This document shows, piece after piece, positions 41,949 through 50,922 of a stretch of DNA of 64,000 bases. This stretch comes from Streptomyces sp. NRRL F-6676. Lineage in GTDB: Bacteria; Actinomycetota; Actinomycetes; Streptomycetales; Streptomycetaceae. Positions within the stretch are counted from its first letter, which is position 1; the number at the start of each line of letters is the position of its first letter. The notes under the pieces were generated by a model. That model had not been told where the DNA came from, made no database searches, and worked only from the letters and a program-made list of their open reading frames with translations. The DNA is taken from the NCBI RefSeq assembly GCF_000725625.1, contig NZ_JOHS01000001.1:62001-126000 (forward strand), read 5' to 3'. The position numbers were made by a program, and so were the translations under genes.

Positions 41949-44809
41949 GCGGACGCCCTCGTCGTCTCGCGCAGCCGCGCGGCGAGCGCGCCGACGGTGC
42001 GCGTGCCGAAGAGGGTGCGCACGGTCAGTTCCGCGCGGGGGCCCAGTGCCTCGGTGAGCAGGGCGACCGCCCGGGTCGCGATGAGCGAATCGCCCCCCAG
42101 CTCGAAGAAGTTGTCCTCGGCCGTGAGGCCGTCGATGCCCAGCACACGCGAGAACGCCTCCGCGACGACCGCCTCGACGTCGTCCCGGCGTTTCCCGGTC
42201 GCCCTCGGGGCGGGTTCGGCACGGTGCGGGACCACGGGCGACGAGGGTCCGAACTCCCTGCCCTCGAAGGGGTAGCCGGGAAGCGGCACGCGGCGCCGGG
42301 GCGAGGAGTGCCAGGCGCTCCAGTCCACCTCGATGCCGGTGCTCCACAGGGCGGCGACGGCCTCGGCGAAATGCAGGTCGGACGGCTTGTCGTCCACGGG
42401 ATGCGGGAGGCTCGTGCGCACGGTGCGCCCGTCGTAGTCCGGGTGCTGCCGGACGAGCGCGCTCGCGGTGTGGCCGGGACCGACCTCCAGTACCAGGGTG
42501 TCGGGCGAGGCCAGGAGCGTGCCCACGGCGTCGGCGAAGCGGACGGTGCCGCGGGCGTGTGCCACCCAGTACTGCGGGTCCGCCGCCTGCGCCGCCGACA
42601 GGTCGGTCCCCGTGTGGTCGGAGATCCAGCGGATGGCCGGCGGACGCGGGCTCAGGTGTGCGACGGCGGCGGCGAGTTCCCCGGCCACGGTGTCGATCTG
42701 GCGGGAGTGGGCGGGGGCGGCCACGCGCAGGGTCCTGACGTCGACACCGGCCCCGGTCAGCGCGGCCGCGGCCGCCTCGACATGGTGGGCCGGACCGGAG
42801 AGCACGCGGTTGCGCGGGGAGTTGACCACCGCGACGTCCAGTTCGCGGAGGGTCGCGGCGGGGACGGTCGCGGCGATCTCCTCGTCGTCGGCGGCCACGG
42901 CGAGCATGGTGCCGGCGGGCAGGGAGGCGAGCAGGCGCGCCCGGTCCACCACGTACCCCATGCCGTCGTCGAGGGACAGGTTGCCCGCCACGCAGGCGGC
43001 GGTGACGGCGCCGAGGCTGTGTCCGAGGACGATGTCCGGTTCCACGCCCAGCGACCGCCACAGGGAGGCGGTGGCCCACTCGACCGCGAAGAGGCCGATC
43101 TGACTGGCGACCATGTCCGAGGACAGCCCGGGCGAGGAGATCATCCGCCGCAGATCGGCGTCCGGGAGACGCCGGCGGAGCGCCGCGGCGCACTCGTCGA
43201 GCGCGGCCGTGTAGGCGGGCCGGCCGCGGTCCAGGTCCGTACCCATCCCGGGGTGCTGGCATCCCTGACCGGGGAAGACGAACGCCACCGAGGACGCGGG
43301 CGGCGGCACGGCCCCGGCCTGCCGGGAAAGGGCGGCCGAGGCCGCCTCCGCGGTCAGCGCGGCGACCGCACGGCGGTGGGGCAAGCGCGCACGGCCCGTC
43401 TGTAGCGTGAAGGCGATGTCGGCGAGCCGCCCGCCGGTGTCCTGGCGCAGGTGCTCGGCCATCCGGGAGGCGGCGGTGCGCACGGCGCTGTCGGTGGCCG
43501 CCGAGAGGACGAGCACCTCGGGTTCCGGGGAGGCGGACCCGGGCCGCTCCTCGGCGATGTGCTGTTCGACGAGGACGTGCGCGTTGGTGCCGCCCAGTCC
43601 CAGCGAGTTGACCGCGGCGCGCCGGGGTCCGTGGCCGGCGGGCCACGGCACGGCCTCGGCGTTGACCTCGAAGGGCACGGCGGTGAGGTCGAGTTCGGGG
43701 TTCGGGTCGGTGAAGTGGGCCGTGGGCGGGATCATTCCCTCCCGCACCGCCAGGATCGCGGTGATCAGTCCGGCCACGCCCGCCGCGGCGTCGGTGTGGC
43801 CGATCACGCTCTTCACCGAGCCGAGCACGCAGGGCGCCGCGCGAGGCACGTCACCGGCGTACACGCGGTTGAGCGCGGCGACCTCGATGGGGTCGCCCAG
43901 GGGTGTCGCGGTGCCGTGCGCCTGGACGTAGCCGATGTCCTGCGGCCGCAGCCCCGAGGCGCCGAACGCGGCCCGGATCGTCCGCTCCTGTCCCTGCACG
44001 CTCGGTGCCGTGAAGCCGATCTTGTCACCGCCGTCGTTGCCGATGGCGGAGCCCGTGATGACCGCGTGCACGGGGTCCCCGGCGGCGAGCGCGTCGTCGA
44101 GCATCCGCAGCACGACGAAGCCGGCGCCGTTGCCGGGCACCGTCCCCTCGGCCTTCGCGTCGAACGGACGGCACTGTCCGGAGGGGGCGACCAGGCCGGC
44201 CTCGTCCTGGCCGCTCAGCTCGGGGTCGATCCGTACGGTGGCGCCGCCCGCCAGGGCGAGGTCGCAGTCCCCGGCGAGCAGGCCCTGGATCGCGGTGTGG
44301 ACGGCGACGAGCGAGGTCGAGCAGGCCGTCTGGACGGTGACGGCGGGGCCCGTCAGCCGCAGTCGGTGGCTGATGCGGCTGGTCGCGAAGTCGACGGCGG
44401 AGCCCAGCCTGATCACGTAGTCGCTGCCCAGTTCGTGCCGTGCGGGGGCGCTGTCGCGATGGGCGATCAGTTTCTCCGGATAGTCGGTCTGGCCCGTGCC
44501 CGCGTAGACACCGACCCGGCCCGGCACCGAGCGGGGGTCGTGGCCGGCGTTCTCCAGTGCGTGCCAGGCGCACTCCAGCAGGATGCGGTGCTGGGGGTCG
44601 AGGGTGGTCGCCTCGGCGGGTGAGTAGCCGAAGAACGCGGCGTCGAAGCGGGCGGGGGAGTCGAGCATGCCGAAGGCCCCGCGCCCGTCCCGGGTGATGG
44701 TGTCGGTTCCGGCCAGCAGGTTGCGCCACAGCTCGTCCACGTCCGCGGCGCCGGGGAAGCGTCCCGCCAGCCCGACGACGGCGACGGCGTCCGGTCCGGG
44801 TCCGGTCAT
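41945..44809 (-). CDS. Type I polyketide synthase module, KS-AT-ACP
   Basis: A 954-residue single PKS module. Ketosynthase (about 1-425) with Cys163 in TACSTS and the two His motifs AHGTATPLGDP and GHTDAAAG; acyltransferase (about 525-835) with FVFPGQGCQHPG and Ser598 in GHSLG; carrier (about 865-945) with Ser908 in ELGGDSL. No ketoreductase, dehydratase or methyltransferase is present, so one extension would leave a beta-keto group. The AT specificity motif reads APAHS rather than the usual HAFH or YASH, so the extender is uncertain. The ELGGDSL carrier motif is NRPS-like. It probably extends the amino acid loaded by the preceding A-T protein; stop and start overlap by 4 bp. Confidence 0.94.
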   Translation of the reverse strand: MTGPGPDAVAVVGLAGRFPGAADVDELWRNLLAGTDTITRDGRGAFGMLDSPARFDAAFFGYSPAEATTLDPQHRILLECAWHALENAGHDPRSVPGRVGVYAGTGQTDYPEKLIAHRDSAPARHELGSDYVIRLGSAVDFATSRISHRLRLTGPAVTVQTACSTSLVAVHTAIQGLLAGDCDLALAGGATVRIDPELSGQDEAGLVAPSGQCRPFDAKAEGTVPGNGAGFVVLRMLDDALAAGDPVHAVITGSAIGNDGGDKIGFTAPSVQGQERTIRAAFGASGLRPQDIGYVQAHGTATPLGDPIEVAALNRVYAGDVPRAAPCVLGSVKSVIGHTDAAAGVAGLITAILAVREGMIPPTAHFTDPNPELDLTAVPFEVNAEAVPWPAGHGPRRAAVNSLGLGGTNAHVLVEQHIAEERPGSASPEPEVLVLSAATDSAVRTAASRMAEHLRQDTGGRLADIAFTLQTGRARLPHRRAVAALTAEAASAALSRQAGAVPPPASSVAFVFPGQGCQHPGMGTDLDRGRPAYTAALDECAAALRRRLPDADLRRMISSPGLSSDMVASQIGLFAVEWATASLWRSLGVEPDIVLGHSLGAVTAACVAGNLSLDDGMGYVVDRARLLASLPAGTMLAVAADDEEIAATVPAATLRELDVAVVNSPRNRVLSGPAHHVEAAAAALTGAGVDVRTLRVAAPAHSRQIDTVAGELAAAVAHLSPRPPAIRWISDHTGTDLSAAQAADPQYWVAHARGTVRFADAVGTLLASPDTLVLEVGPGHTASALVRQHPDYDGRTVRTSLPHPVDDKPSDLHFAEAVAALWSTGIEVDWSAWHSSPRRRVPLPGYPFEGREFGPSSPVVPHRAEPAPRATGKRRDDVEAVVAEAFSRVLGIDGLTAEDNFFELGGDSLIATRAVALLTEALGPRAELTVRTLFGTRTVGALAARLRETTRASA

Positions 44810-46725
44810 CGCTTGCCTCCCGAGGCGCGGCGGGCACGCAGCCGGTTGGGTGCGGCGGGCCGTGCGGCGGAGGGGCCGGGGGCGGCCTCGCCCTCGTGCA
44901 GGAAGCGGGCGAGCGCCCGCGGCGTGGTGTGGGTGAAGAGGGCGACGCTCGGGACCTCGCGTCCCAGGTCGGCGCTGAGCCGGCGCCTGACCCCGGCGAG
45001 CATCAGCGAGTGGGCGCCGAGGTCGAACACGTTGTCGTCCACGCCCACGGCACCGTCCAGCTCGGCCGACCACAACCCCGCGATGTGGCCGGCGAGTTCC
45101 TCCGCGGTCATGAGCGCGCTCGGGTCCGCGGAGGTCGCCGGCGCGACGGCGGGCGTGGGCGACACCTCCCGGGGCCGGGGGAGCGACGTCTCGTCGACCT
45201 TGCCGTTGGCGGTGACGGGCAGCGCGTCCAGCACCATCACCTCGCCCGGCAGGAGATGGCCGGGCAGCAGCCCTCCCAGCCGCTCGCGCAGCGCCGGACC
45301 GTCCTGGCGCGTGGTCATGACGGCGTAGGCCGTCAGCCTGTCCTCACCACGGCCGTCGCGGCGCACGACGGTGTGGGCCGCGGACACGCCGTCCAGCCTC
45401 AGCAGCGCCGCGCTGACCTCGGACGGGTTGACCCGGTGGCCGCGGATGTTGACCTCGCCGTCGATCCTGCCGAGCACGGTGATCACACCGTCGGCGTCGC
45501 GGCGCGCCCGGTCCCGGGTCCGGTAGAGCCGCAGCGCGGGGTCCGAGGGATGCGGGACGAAGGCCGCGCCGGTGCGCTCGGCGTCGCCGAGGTACCCCTC
45601 GGCCAGGCACCAGCCGCCGATGTACAGCTCACCGGTGTCGGGCGCCGTGGCCTCCGAGCCGTCCTCGGTCAGCACGAACGCCTTCACACCGGGCAGCGGA
45701 CGGCCGACGGGCAGCGCCCCGGCGCGCTCCTCCTCCCGTGTGTACTCCCACACCGCGCAGGTGACCGTCGTCTCCGACGCGCCATAGGCGTTCACCAGCC
45801 GTGCCCCGCTGTGGCCGCGCCACCGGCGGACGGTGTCCCAGTCACCCATGTCGCTGCCGATGACGACGAGCCGCACCGCTTCGGGCACCCGCCGGCCGCC
45901 GCAGTCCAGTTCCGCCACCCACTCGCGCCAGTAGGGCGTCGGCAGGTTGAGCACGGTGACCCCGTGGTGTGCGAGGAACTCCGTCAACTCCGAGGGCGCG
46001 GGCACCGGGTGGGGCGCGGCCACGACGGTCGCGCCGGCGGCCAGGGTGGGGAACACCTCCTCGATGACGACGTCGAAGGCCGGGTTCGCGAGCTGTAGGA
46101 CCCGGTCCTGCGGCTTGATCCCGTAGACCTCGCCCATCGTCCGGGCATGCCGTTCCAGCGAGGAGCCGGACACCTCGACGAGCTTGGGCGCGCCGGTGGA
46201 ACCGGAGGTCCGCACCAGATAGCCGGCCGGTCCTGTGCCGCCGGCAGCGGTAGCCGTCGCCCCGGGACCGGCGTCCGGGCCGGAGGCAGGGCCGGGTCCC
46301 GAGCCGGAGCGGGGCGGGACCGTGAGGAAGTCCGCGAGTTCCGCCGGAACCGGCCCCGCGGTCACCAGGGCGCGCACGCCCGCCCCGGCCAGTGCGGAAC
46401 GGGTGTGCTCCGCCGGTGCCTCGGGGTCGACGGCGAGGAAGGGCACTCCGGTCGCGGTCGCCGCGAGGAGCGCGGTCACCAGGTCCGCACCGCGGCGGAG
46501 ACGGATCGCCACCGGGCGGCCCCCGCAGGTGTCCCTGAGGGAGTCCGACAACGCGCCCGCCGCGGCGAGGAGTTCGCCGTAACTCAGGGACCGCCCGCCG
46601 TCGACCACGGCGGTGCGCCCGGGATCGGCGCGCGCGTGATCCGTCACGGCGTCGAGAAAGGAAAGCCTGGACGACCGGAATTGATCGTCGTACCGGTCGG
46701 GAACCACATCGGCGGAAGCAAACAT
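44806..46725 (-). CDS. NRPS adenylation-thiolation (A-T) protein, first biosynthetic gene
   Basis: A 639-residue loading-type NRPS protein. Motifs seen: A3 VRTSGSTGAPKLVEV, A4 PAFDVVIEEVF, A5 NAYGASETTVT, A7 YRTRDRARRDADG (Gly of YRTGD replaced by Arg, Asp kept), A8 GRIDGEVNIRGHRVNP, A10 VTANGKVDE with the Lys. The carrier motif is DLGAHSLMLAGV. A flexible Gly/Ala/Pro stretch lies near residue 180. With no condensation domain it most likely starts the assembly line by handing an amino acid to the PKS ketosynthase. The ATG at 46725 is preferred over a long Arg-rich extension; GAGG lies 10 nt upstream. It is the first gene of the overlapping operon. Confidence 0.92.
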   Translation of the reverse strand: MFASADVVPDRYDDQFRSSRLSFLDAVTDHARADPGRTAVVDGGRSLSYGELLAAAGALSDSLRDTCGGRPVAIRLRRGADLVTALLAATATGVPFLAVDPEAPAEHTRSALAGAGVRALVTAGPVPAELADFLTVPPRSGSGPGPASGPDAGPGATATAAGGTGPAGYLVRTSGSTGAPKLVEVSGSSLERHARTMGEVYGIKPQDRVLQLANPAFDVVIEEVFPTLAAGATVVAAPHPVPAPSELTEFLAHHGVTVLNLPTPYWREWVAELDCGGRRVPEAVRLVVIGSDMGDWDTVRRWRGHSGARLVNAYGASETTVTCAVWEYTREEERAGALPVGRPLPGVKAFVLTEDGSEATAPDTGELYIGGWCLAEGYLGDAERTGAAFVPHPSDPALRLYRTRDRARRDADGVITVLGRIDGEVNIRGHRVNPSEVSAALLRLDGVSAAHTVVRRDGRGEDRLTAYAVMTTRQDGPALRERLGGLLPGHLLPGEVMVLDALPVTANGKVDETSLPRPREVSPTPAVAPATSADPSALMTAEELAGHIAGLWSAELDGAVGVDDNVFDLGAHSLMLAGVRRRLSADLGREVPSVALFTHTTPRALARFLHEGEAAPGPSAARPAAPNRLRARRASGGKR

Positions 46726-46751
46726 GAGGAGACACACCTCGACTACTTCTT

Positions 46752-46764
46752 GTTCACGGTGAAC
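46752..46764. promoter_or_regulatory. 13-bp palindrome upstream of the biosynthetic operon
   Basis: GTTCACGGTGAAC (6+1+6, perfect), with partly matching flanks CTT/AAG, 27 nt before the A-T start codon. It is a possible operator for a dimeric regulator. The wider 528-bp gap 46726-47253 has no convincing gene. Confidence 0.5.
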
Positions 46765-47138
46765 GAAGTGATGGATACGTCTGTCGCGTTCAGGGGCCGC
46801 TGTCGAAAGTCGAGCCGTCGCACGCCGAGCCCATGCTCTTGTCGTCCGTTCCGTCGGACACAACTCGGCCGCGGGACCGACGGCTTCACCCTGATGCGTG
46901 ATTACCCGTACGGCCTCGCGGAGGACTGTTCATGACTCCGGCTCATCTCGATGACCCGTGCCGGTGGTCCGGCACGAGTAGCGGCTGTGGAATCCGGTTC
47001 GGGCGCGGACGGGGAGAAGGAAGGGACGGGGGGCGGCGCTCCGTTCCGAGGGACCGTACGGAGCCGCGGGACGGGGGCGCGGTACTCGGAAGCGGAACGC
47101 CCGCTGCCTCTTCTACGGTACGCACGGTGCGCCGACGG

Positions 47139-47155
47139 CGATAAGCGGTCGATAA
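47139..47155. promoter_or_regulatory. Direct repeat CGATAA with 11-bp period
   Basis: CGATAA at 47139-47144 and again at 47150-47155. SARP proteins bind direct repeats at 11-bp spacing. The site lies between the SARP gene end and the NRPS operon but is about 400 bp from the first biosynthetic start, so the link is tentative. Confidence 0.35.
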
Positions 47156-47253
47156 TCGGGCCGTCGCAGAGGGTGAACGGGCGGGCGACGGGACCGCTCG
47201 GGCCGGGGGGCGAGCGGTCCCGCGAGGGCTCCGGCCGGCTGCGGGACGCGGAC

Positions 47254-49152
47254 TCAGGCGACCAGGGGAGGGTGCGGCACGGTCTGCGGAAGGGGGTACT
47301 TGTGGTGGGCGAACTGCCGCAGCAGGGCCGAGAAGACGTAACCGCGGTGGGCTTGCCGCTCCAGCATCGAGGCGTCCGCGAGCCGTTCGAGCAGCATCTC
47401 GGCACCGGCGTGCGGCACCCCGAGGGTCCGGGCGGCCGAGGCCGCCGTGAGGCAGCCGGTGGACCAGGACAACCGGGTCCAGGCCCAGGCCAGTCCCGGG
47501 TCGAGCTGCCGGAAGTTCTTCTCGAAGCAGGCGCGCACCGTCTCGCAGTGCGACAGGAGGTAACCCGGGTCGTCGTGGATCTGGCGCACCAGCGTCTCCA
47601 ATGACAGATCCGGATGGATCGCGAGCCAGTCGCCCACCGCGTGCACCACGAGCGGCAGTCGTTCGCACACCTCGACCAGCTCCGAGGCGGCGGCCCGTTC
47701 CTCGCGCAGGCGTTCATGTCCCATGACGGAGGCGAGGATGTCGAGCGACTCCTCCACCGAGACCGGCCGGAGCCGGACCCGCCGGGTCACCGGCAGCCCA
47801 GGAAACAGACGGGTGCCGGCCACCAGGACGGCGCACTGCGGGCTGCCGGGCAGCAACGGCCGCACCTGCGCCGCGTCGTGCGCGTCGTCGAGCACGATGA
47901 GCAGTCGGCGTCCGTCGGTCATCGAACGGAACAACGCGGACAGGTCGCTCAGTCCGTCGGGCAGGGCGGCCCGCGGCAGACCCAGTGACACGAGGAAGCC
48001 GTGCAGCACGGACGAGGGCGCCACCCGCTTCCCCTCGTCCATCAGATCGGCGTGGAGCACCCCGTCGGGAAAGGCGCGCTGGACCTGATGGGCGGCCCGT
48101 ACCGCGAGCGAGGACTTTCCGCTGCCCGGCACACCGGTCACCGTGACGATCGCCGGGCCCGTGCGGCGGAGCTGGAGCAGGGTCTCGGTGACCCAGGAGA
48201 ACGCCTGCTCGTTGCCGACGAAATCCTCGACAGCGTGCGGCAGTTGATGCGGCACCGGCCAACTGGGCAGCGCCTGGGGCGGCCAGGGCGCCGGTTTTGT
48301 CGTGGTGCCCCGGGAGGGTGCTTCCGCCAGTCCTTCCCCTGCCAGTATCCGCTGGTGCATCCGGACCAGCTCGGGTTCGGGATCGATGCCGTGCTCCTCG
48401 GCCAGCGCCCGGCGGATCCGGTCGAAGACCGCGAGTGCCTCGTGCTGCCGTCCCGTGTCGCGCAGGGCCTGCATCAGCAGGCGGTGCGCCCGCTGCCGCA
48501 GCGGATGTGCCGCGGTCAGCACCATGAGGTCCGGGACGGCGAACGAGGCCCGGCCGAGCGCCAGCCGGATGTCGCAGCGTTCCTCGCTCAGAGCCGTGGA
48601 CAACTCGGTGAGCCGGGCCCGCTGGCGGGCGGCGAAGTCACCGGGGACGCGGTTGAGCGGCTCGCCGTACCAGCGGCCGAGCGCCACCTTCAGCAGGGTG
48701 TCGGCCTCTTCGAGGCACCCGCGCGTGCGGGCCTCGGCGGCCGAGGTGGAGAGCCCCTCGACCTCCTCCACGTCCGTCAGGGGCCCGGTGAGCGTCAGCC
48801 GGTAACCGTCCCCCCTGGACACCAGGGCGTCCCGTCCGACACCGGAGGTCTCGAGGAAACGGCGCCACTTCCAGGCGTGGGTGCGGACGGCGGCCACCGC
48901 GGTGTCCGGCGGCTCGTCGCCCCAGATGCCGTGGACCAGTTCGGCCAGCGTCGCGGTCCGTCCGGGCTGGAGCAGCAGGACGGCGAGGAACGCCTGCGCC
49001 TGCGGGGAGCCGACGTCCCGCACCGCGCCGTCGACGCGTACGTGAACGGGCCCGAGCAGATCGAAACGCAGTTCCTTCGCCGGGCGGGCGGACGACGGTA
49101 ATCGGTGTTCGGAGTCGATGCGGGTGCTGGCGACGGACTTTGCTGTCTCCAC
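47254..49152 (-). CDS. SARP-family cluster regulator with NB-ARC ATPase domain (AfsR-like)
   Basis: Pathway-specific activator of 632 residues. Order: an OmpR-like winged helix (LRFDLLGPVHVRVDGAVRDV, WGDEPPDTAVAAVRTHAWKW), the BTAD bacterial transcriptional activation domain (to about residue 265, ending EEHGIDPEPELVRMHQRIL), then an NB-ARC-type ATPase with Walker A GVPGSGKSS and Walker B RRLLIVLDDAHD. It stops soon after the ATPase, without the long TPR region of AfsR, so it is a medium-size SARP. GTG start at 49152 with AGGAGG 4 nt upstream. It heads the cluster on the same strand and is the obvious activator. A long inverted repeat lies 84-117 nt upstream. Confidence 0.93.
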   Translation of the reverse strand: METAKSVASTRIDSEHRLPSSARPAKELRFDLLGPVHVRVDGAVRDVGSPQAQAFLAVLLLQPGRTATLAELVHGIWGDEPPDTAVAAVRTHAWKWRRFLETSGVGRDALVSRGDGYRLTLTGPLTDVEEVEGLSTSAAEARTRGCLEEADTLLKVALGRWYGEPLNRVPGDFAARQRARLTELSTALSEERCDIRLALGRASFAVPDLMVLTAAHPLRQRAHRLLMQALRDTGRQHEALAVFDRIRRALAEEHGIDPEPELVRMHQRILAGEGLAEAPSRGTTTKPAPWPPQALPSWPVPHQLPHAVEDFVGNEQAFSWVTETLLQLRRTGPAIVTVTGVPGSGKSSLAVRAAHQVQRAFPDGVLHADLMDEGKRVAPSSVLHGFLVSLGLPRAALPDGLSDLSALFRSMTDGRRLLIVLDDAHDAAQVRPLLPGSPQCAVLVAGTRLFPGLPVTRRVRLRPVSVEESLDILASVMGHERLREERAAASELVEVCERLPLVVHAVGDWLAIHPDLSLETLVRQIHDDPGYLLSHCETVRACFEKNFRQLDPGLAWAWTRLSWSTGCLTAASAARTLGVPHAGAEMLLERLADASMLERQAHRGYVFSALLRQFAHHKYPLPQTVPHPPLVA

Positions 49153-49235
49153 CGAACCTCCTGTAGCGCTGGAGCTTTCGGCAGGAAGCCCGGAGGACGG
49201 TGGCGTGCGCTTCGGGTAACGATGTCCCACCGAAT

Positions 49236-49269
49236 GGAAAGGTCCGGTCCATTGAATACGGACCTTTCC
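49236..49269. promoter_or_regulatory. Inverted repeat upstream of the SARP gene
   Basis: GGAAAGGTCCG (49236-49246) and CGGACCTTTCC (49259-49269), perfect 11-bp arms with a 12-nt A/T-richer spacer. It sits 84-117 nt before the SARP start codon and looks like an operator for a dimeric regulator of the cluster switch gene. Confidence 0.65.
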
Positions 49270-49720
49270 GCTCCAGCGAGCATGCATCCTGGATCCGTGG
49301 AGATCCACTGGGGTCTGATGTATGGCGAAAAATGATCACCCGCATATCCGGAAGGTGAACACCAGGGCTGAGCCGACGGCCTCGCGGTGGCAATTCTTCA
49401 CATCTTTGTCACAGGATGCGGCGGATGAAGACGGCGTCCCGCTGTGTTTGCCAGTGCGGGCCGGCCGGCGGGCCGGCCGGCGCAGCGCCCGCGGTCCCGG
49501 AGGACGCGGCGCCAGGTTCCCTGTCCTGCCGCACTCGACCTGCCTGCCTCATGCGCTGGTCGAGCGGGTCACGATGCTCGTCGTCACCGACGCCGCCCGC
49601 ACCCTGCCGCACACCCACGTTGACTCTCCCCCCACCGAACAGCCGGTGACCTCGATGCACGGCGCACACGCACCGGGCTCCGGCTTCACGCATCCTCCCT
49701 CCTCGACGCGGACACCGTCG
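49270..49720. other. Intergenic region without recognisable gene
   Basis: About 450 bp between the SARP upstream repeat and the stop of the first FAD monooxygenase. Open frames here are low-complexity and lack ribosome sites. I see no hairpin or operator that stands out. Confidence 0.5.
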
Positions 49721-50917
49721 TCACCGCGACGTGCCGGACCGCGCCAAGGCCTGCGGCCCGCCCACCTCCGTCGCCGGCCGGCGGCCGCGGATCCTGCGGG
49801 CCAGACCGAGGAGGACCGAGCGCAGCGCCTCGGCCCGACGGCTGGACGGGACGAACATCTGCTGCTTGAGCCGCGCGGTGCGCTGGTGCTTGGTGATGAA
49901 CGGACGCAGCCCGGTCTCCCACGCGGCCAGGGCGGCGTCGAGGTCGTCGGGATGCTCCCGCAGGGCCGCGCCCAGTGCGGCGCCGCCGCGCAGCGAGGAC
50001 GTGGCGCCCATGCCCGAGTAGAGGTTCATGCACCAGGCCGCGTCCCCCACCAGCACGACCCGCCCCGTGCTCCACCGCTCCATCCGCACCTGGTGCACCG
50101 AGTCGAACAGGTGGTCAGGGGCCTCTTCCAGGGAGTCCAGGACGTGGCGCACCACGGGGTCGTCCATCCCGGCGAAGACCGCGCGCAGCCGCTCGACCCG
50201 CGAGCCGCTGAACTGCTCCTGGGGGTTCCGTGTCCGGTAGGTGAGCAGCGCGGTGGGCGCGTGGTCGGCGAGCCCGAACACCCACACCGCCCGCTTGGCG
50301 CGCGCGATGATGACGCTGTCGCTCGCCTCGTACGCGGGCACCTGCTCCTTCAGCTGGAAGGCGCAGATCATCGCGTTCCACGTGGTCAGGTGGTCCTCGT
50401 GCGGACCGAACACGATCCGGCGCACGCTGGAGCGCAGCCCGTCCGCGCCGACGACCAGGTCGAAGCTCTCGCGGTACTGCGTACCGGTGTCGGCCTTTTC
50501 GAGCAGCACCTGCACCTCGTCAGAACCCTCGGTGATCTCGACCGGAGTGGTCCCGAACCGCACCTCGATGCCGCTGATGTTCTGCCACAGCGCGGCCTCG
50601 ATGTCCCCGCGCAGCACCGCTGCCGGCTCCCCGGGCTGATCGAGGAATCCCAGAGCCGGCCTGCGCCTGCCCCGGCGGTCCACCGACCACGCCTTCGCGC
50701 CGGCCGCCCGTTCCGGGTTGCGGGTGTGCAGGTGGTCGGCGATCCCCAGGTCGGCCGCGGCCTGCACACCCTCCGGGAACAGTCCGACGAAGTAGCCCCC
50801 GGTGCGCCGCTCCGGCGCCCGTTCGACGATCACCGGCGTCCAGCCGGCCCGGCGCAGCCCGATCGCCGCCGACATTCCCGCGATCCCGAGCCCGACCACC
50901 AACGCCCTCTTCCGCAT
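49721..50917 (-). CDS. FAD-dependent monooxygenase (aromatic hydroxylase-like), paralogue A
   Basis: A 398-residue group-A flavin monooxygenase. Seen: the Rossmann FAD motif VVGLGIAGMSAAIGLRRAGW at the N-terminus, VVGADGLRSSVR (DG motif) near residue 155, and VLVGDAAWCMNLYSGMGAT (GD motif) near 285. Such enzymes use NAD(P)H and O2 to hydroxylate or epoxidise small molecules. It is very similar over its whole length to the gene just upstream, so the pair arose by tandem duplication. The ATG at 50917 matches the paralogue's start; a GTG at 50926 overlapping the upstream stop is possible. Substrate unknown. Confidence 0.9.
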   Translation of the reverse strand: MRKRALVVGLGIAGMSAAIGLRRAGWTPVIVERAPERRTGGYFVGLFPEGVQAAADLGIADHLHTRNPERAAGAKAWSVDRRGRRRPALGFLDQPGEPAAVLRGDIEAALWQNISGIEVRFGTTPVEITEGSDEVQVLLEKADTGTQYRESFDLVVGADGLRSSVRRIVFGPHEDHLTTWNAMICAFQLKEQVPAYEASDSVIIARAKRAVWVFGLADHAPTALLTYRTRNPQEQFSGSRVERLRAVFAGMDDPVVRHVLDSLEEAPDHLFDSVHQVRMERWSTGRVVLVGDAAWCMNLYSGMGATSSLRGGAALGAALREHPDDLDAALAAWETGLRPFITKHQRTARLKQQMFVPSSRRAEALRSVLLGLARRIRGRRPATEVGGPQALARSGTSR

Positions 50918-50922
50918 CGTCG

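Noticed and set aside
46951..47604. 217-codon plus-strand frame across the SARP gene end
   Set aside because: It is antisense to the ATPase part of the SARP gene and Gly/Arg-rich; no independent support.
49409..49693. Small frames on both strands between the SARP and the monooxygenases
   Set aside because: Low complexity, no ribosome site, no conserved pattern; treated as intergenic.
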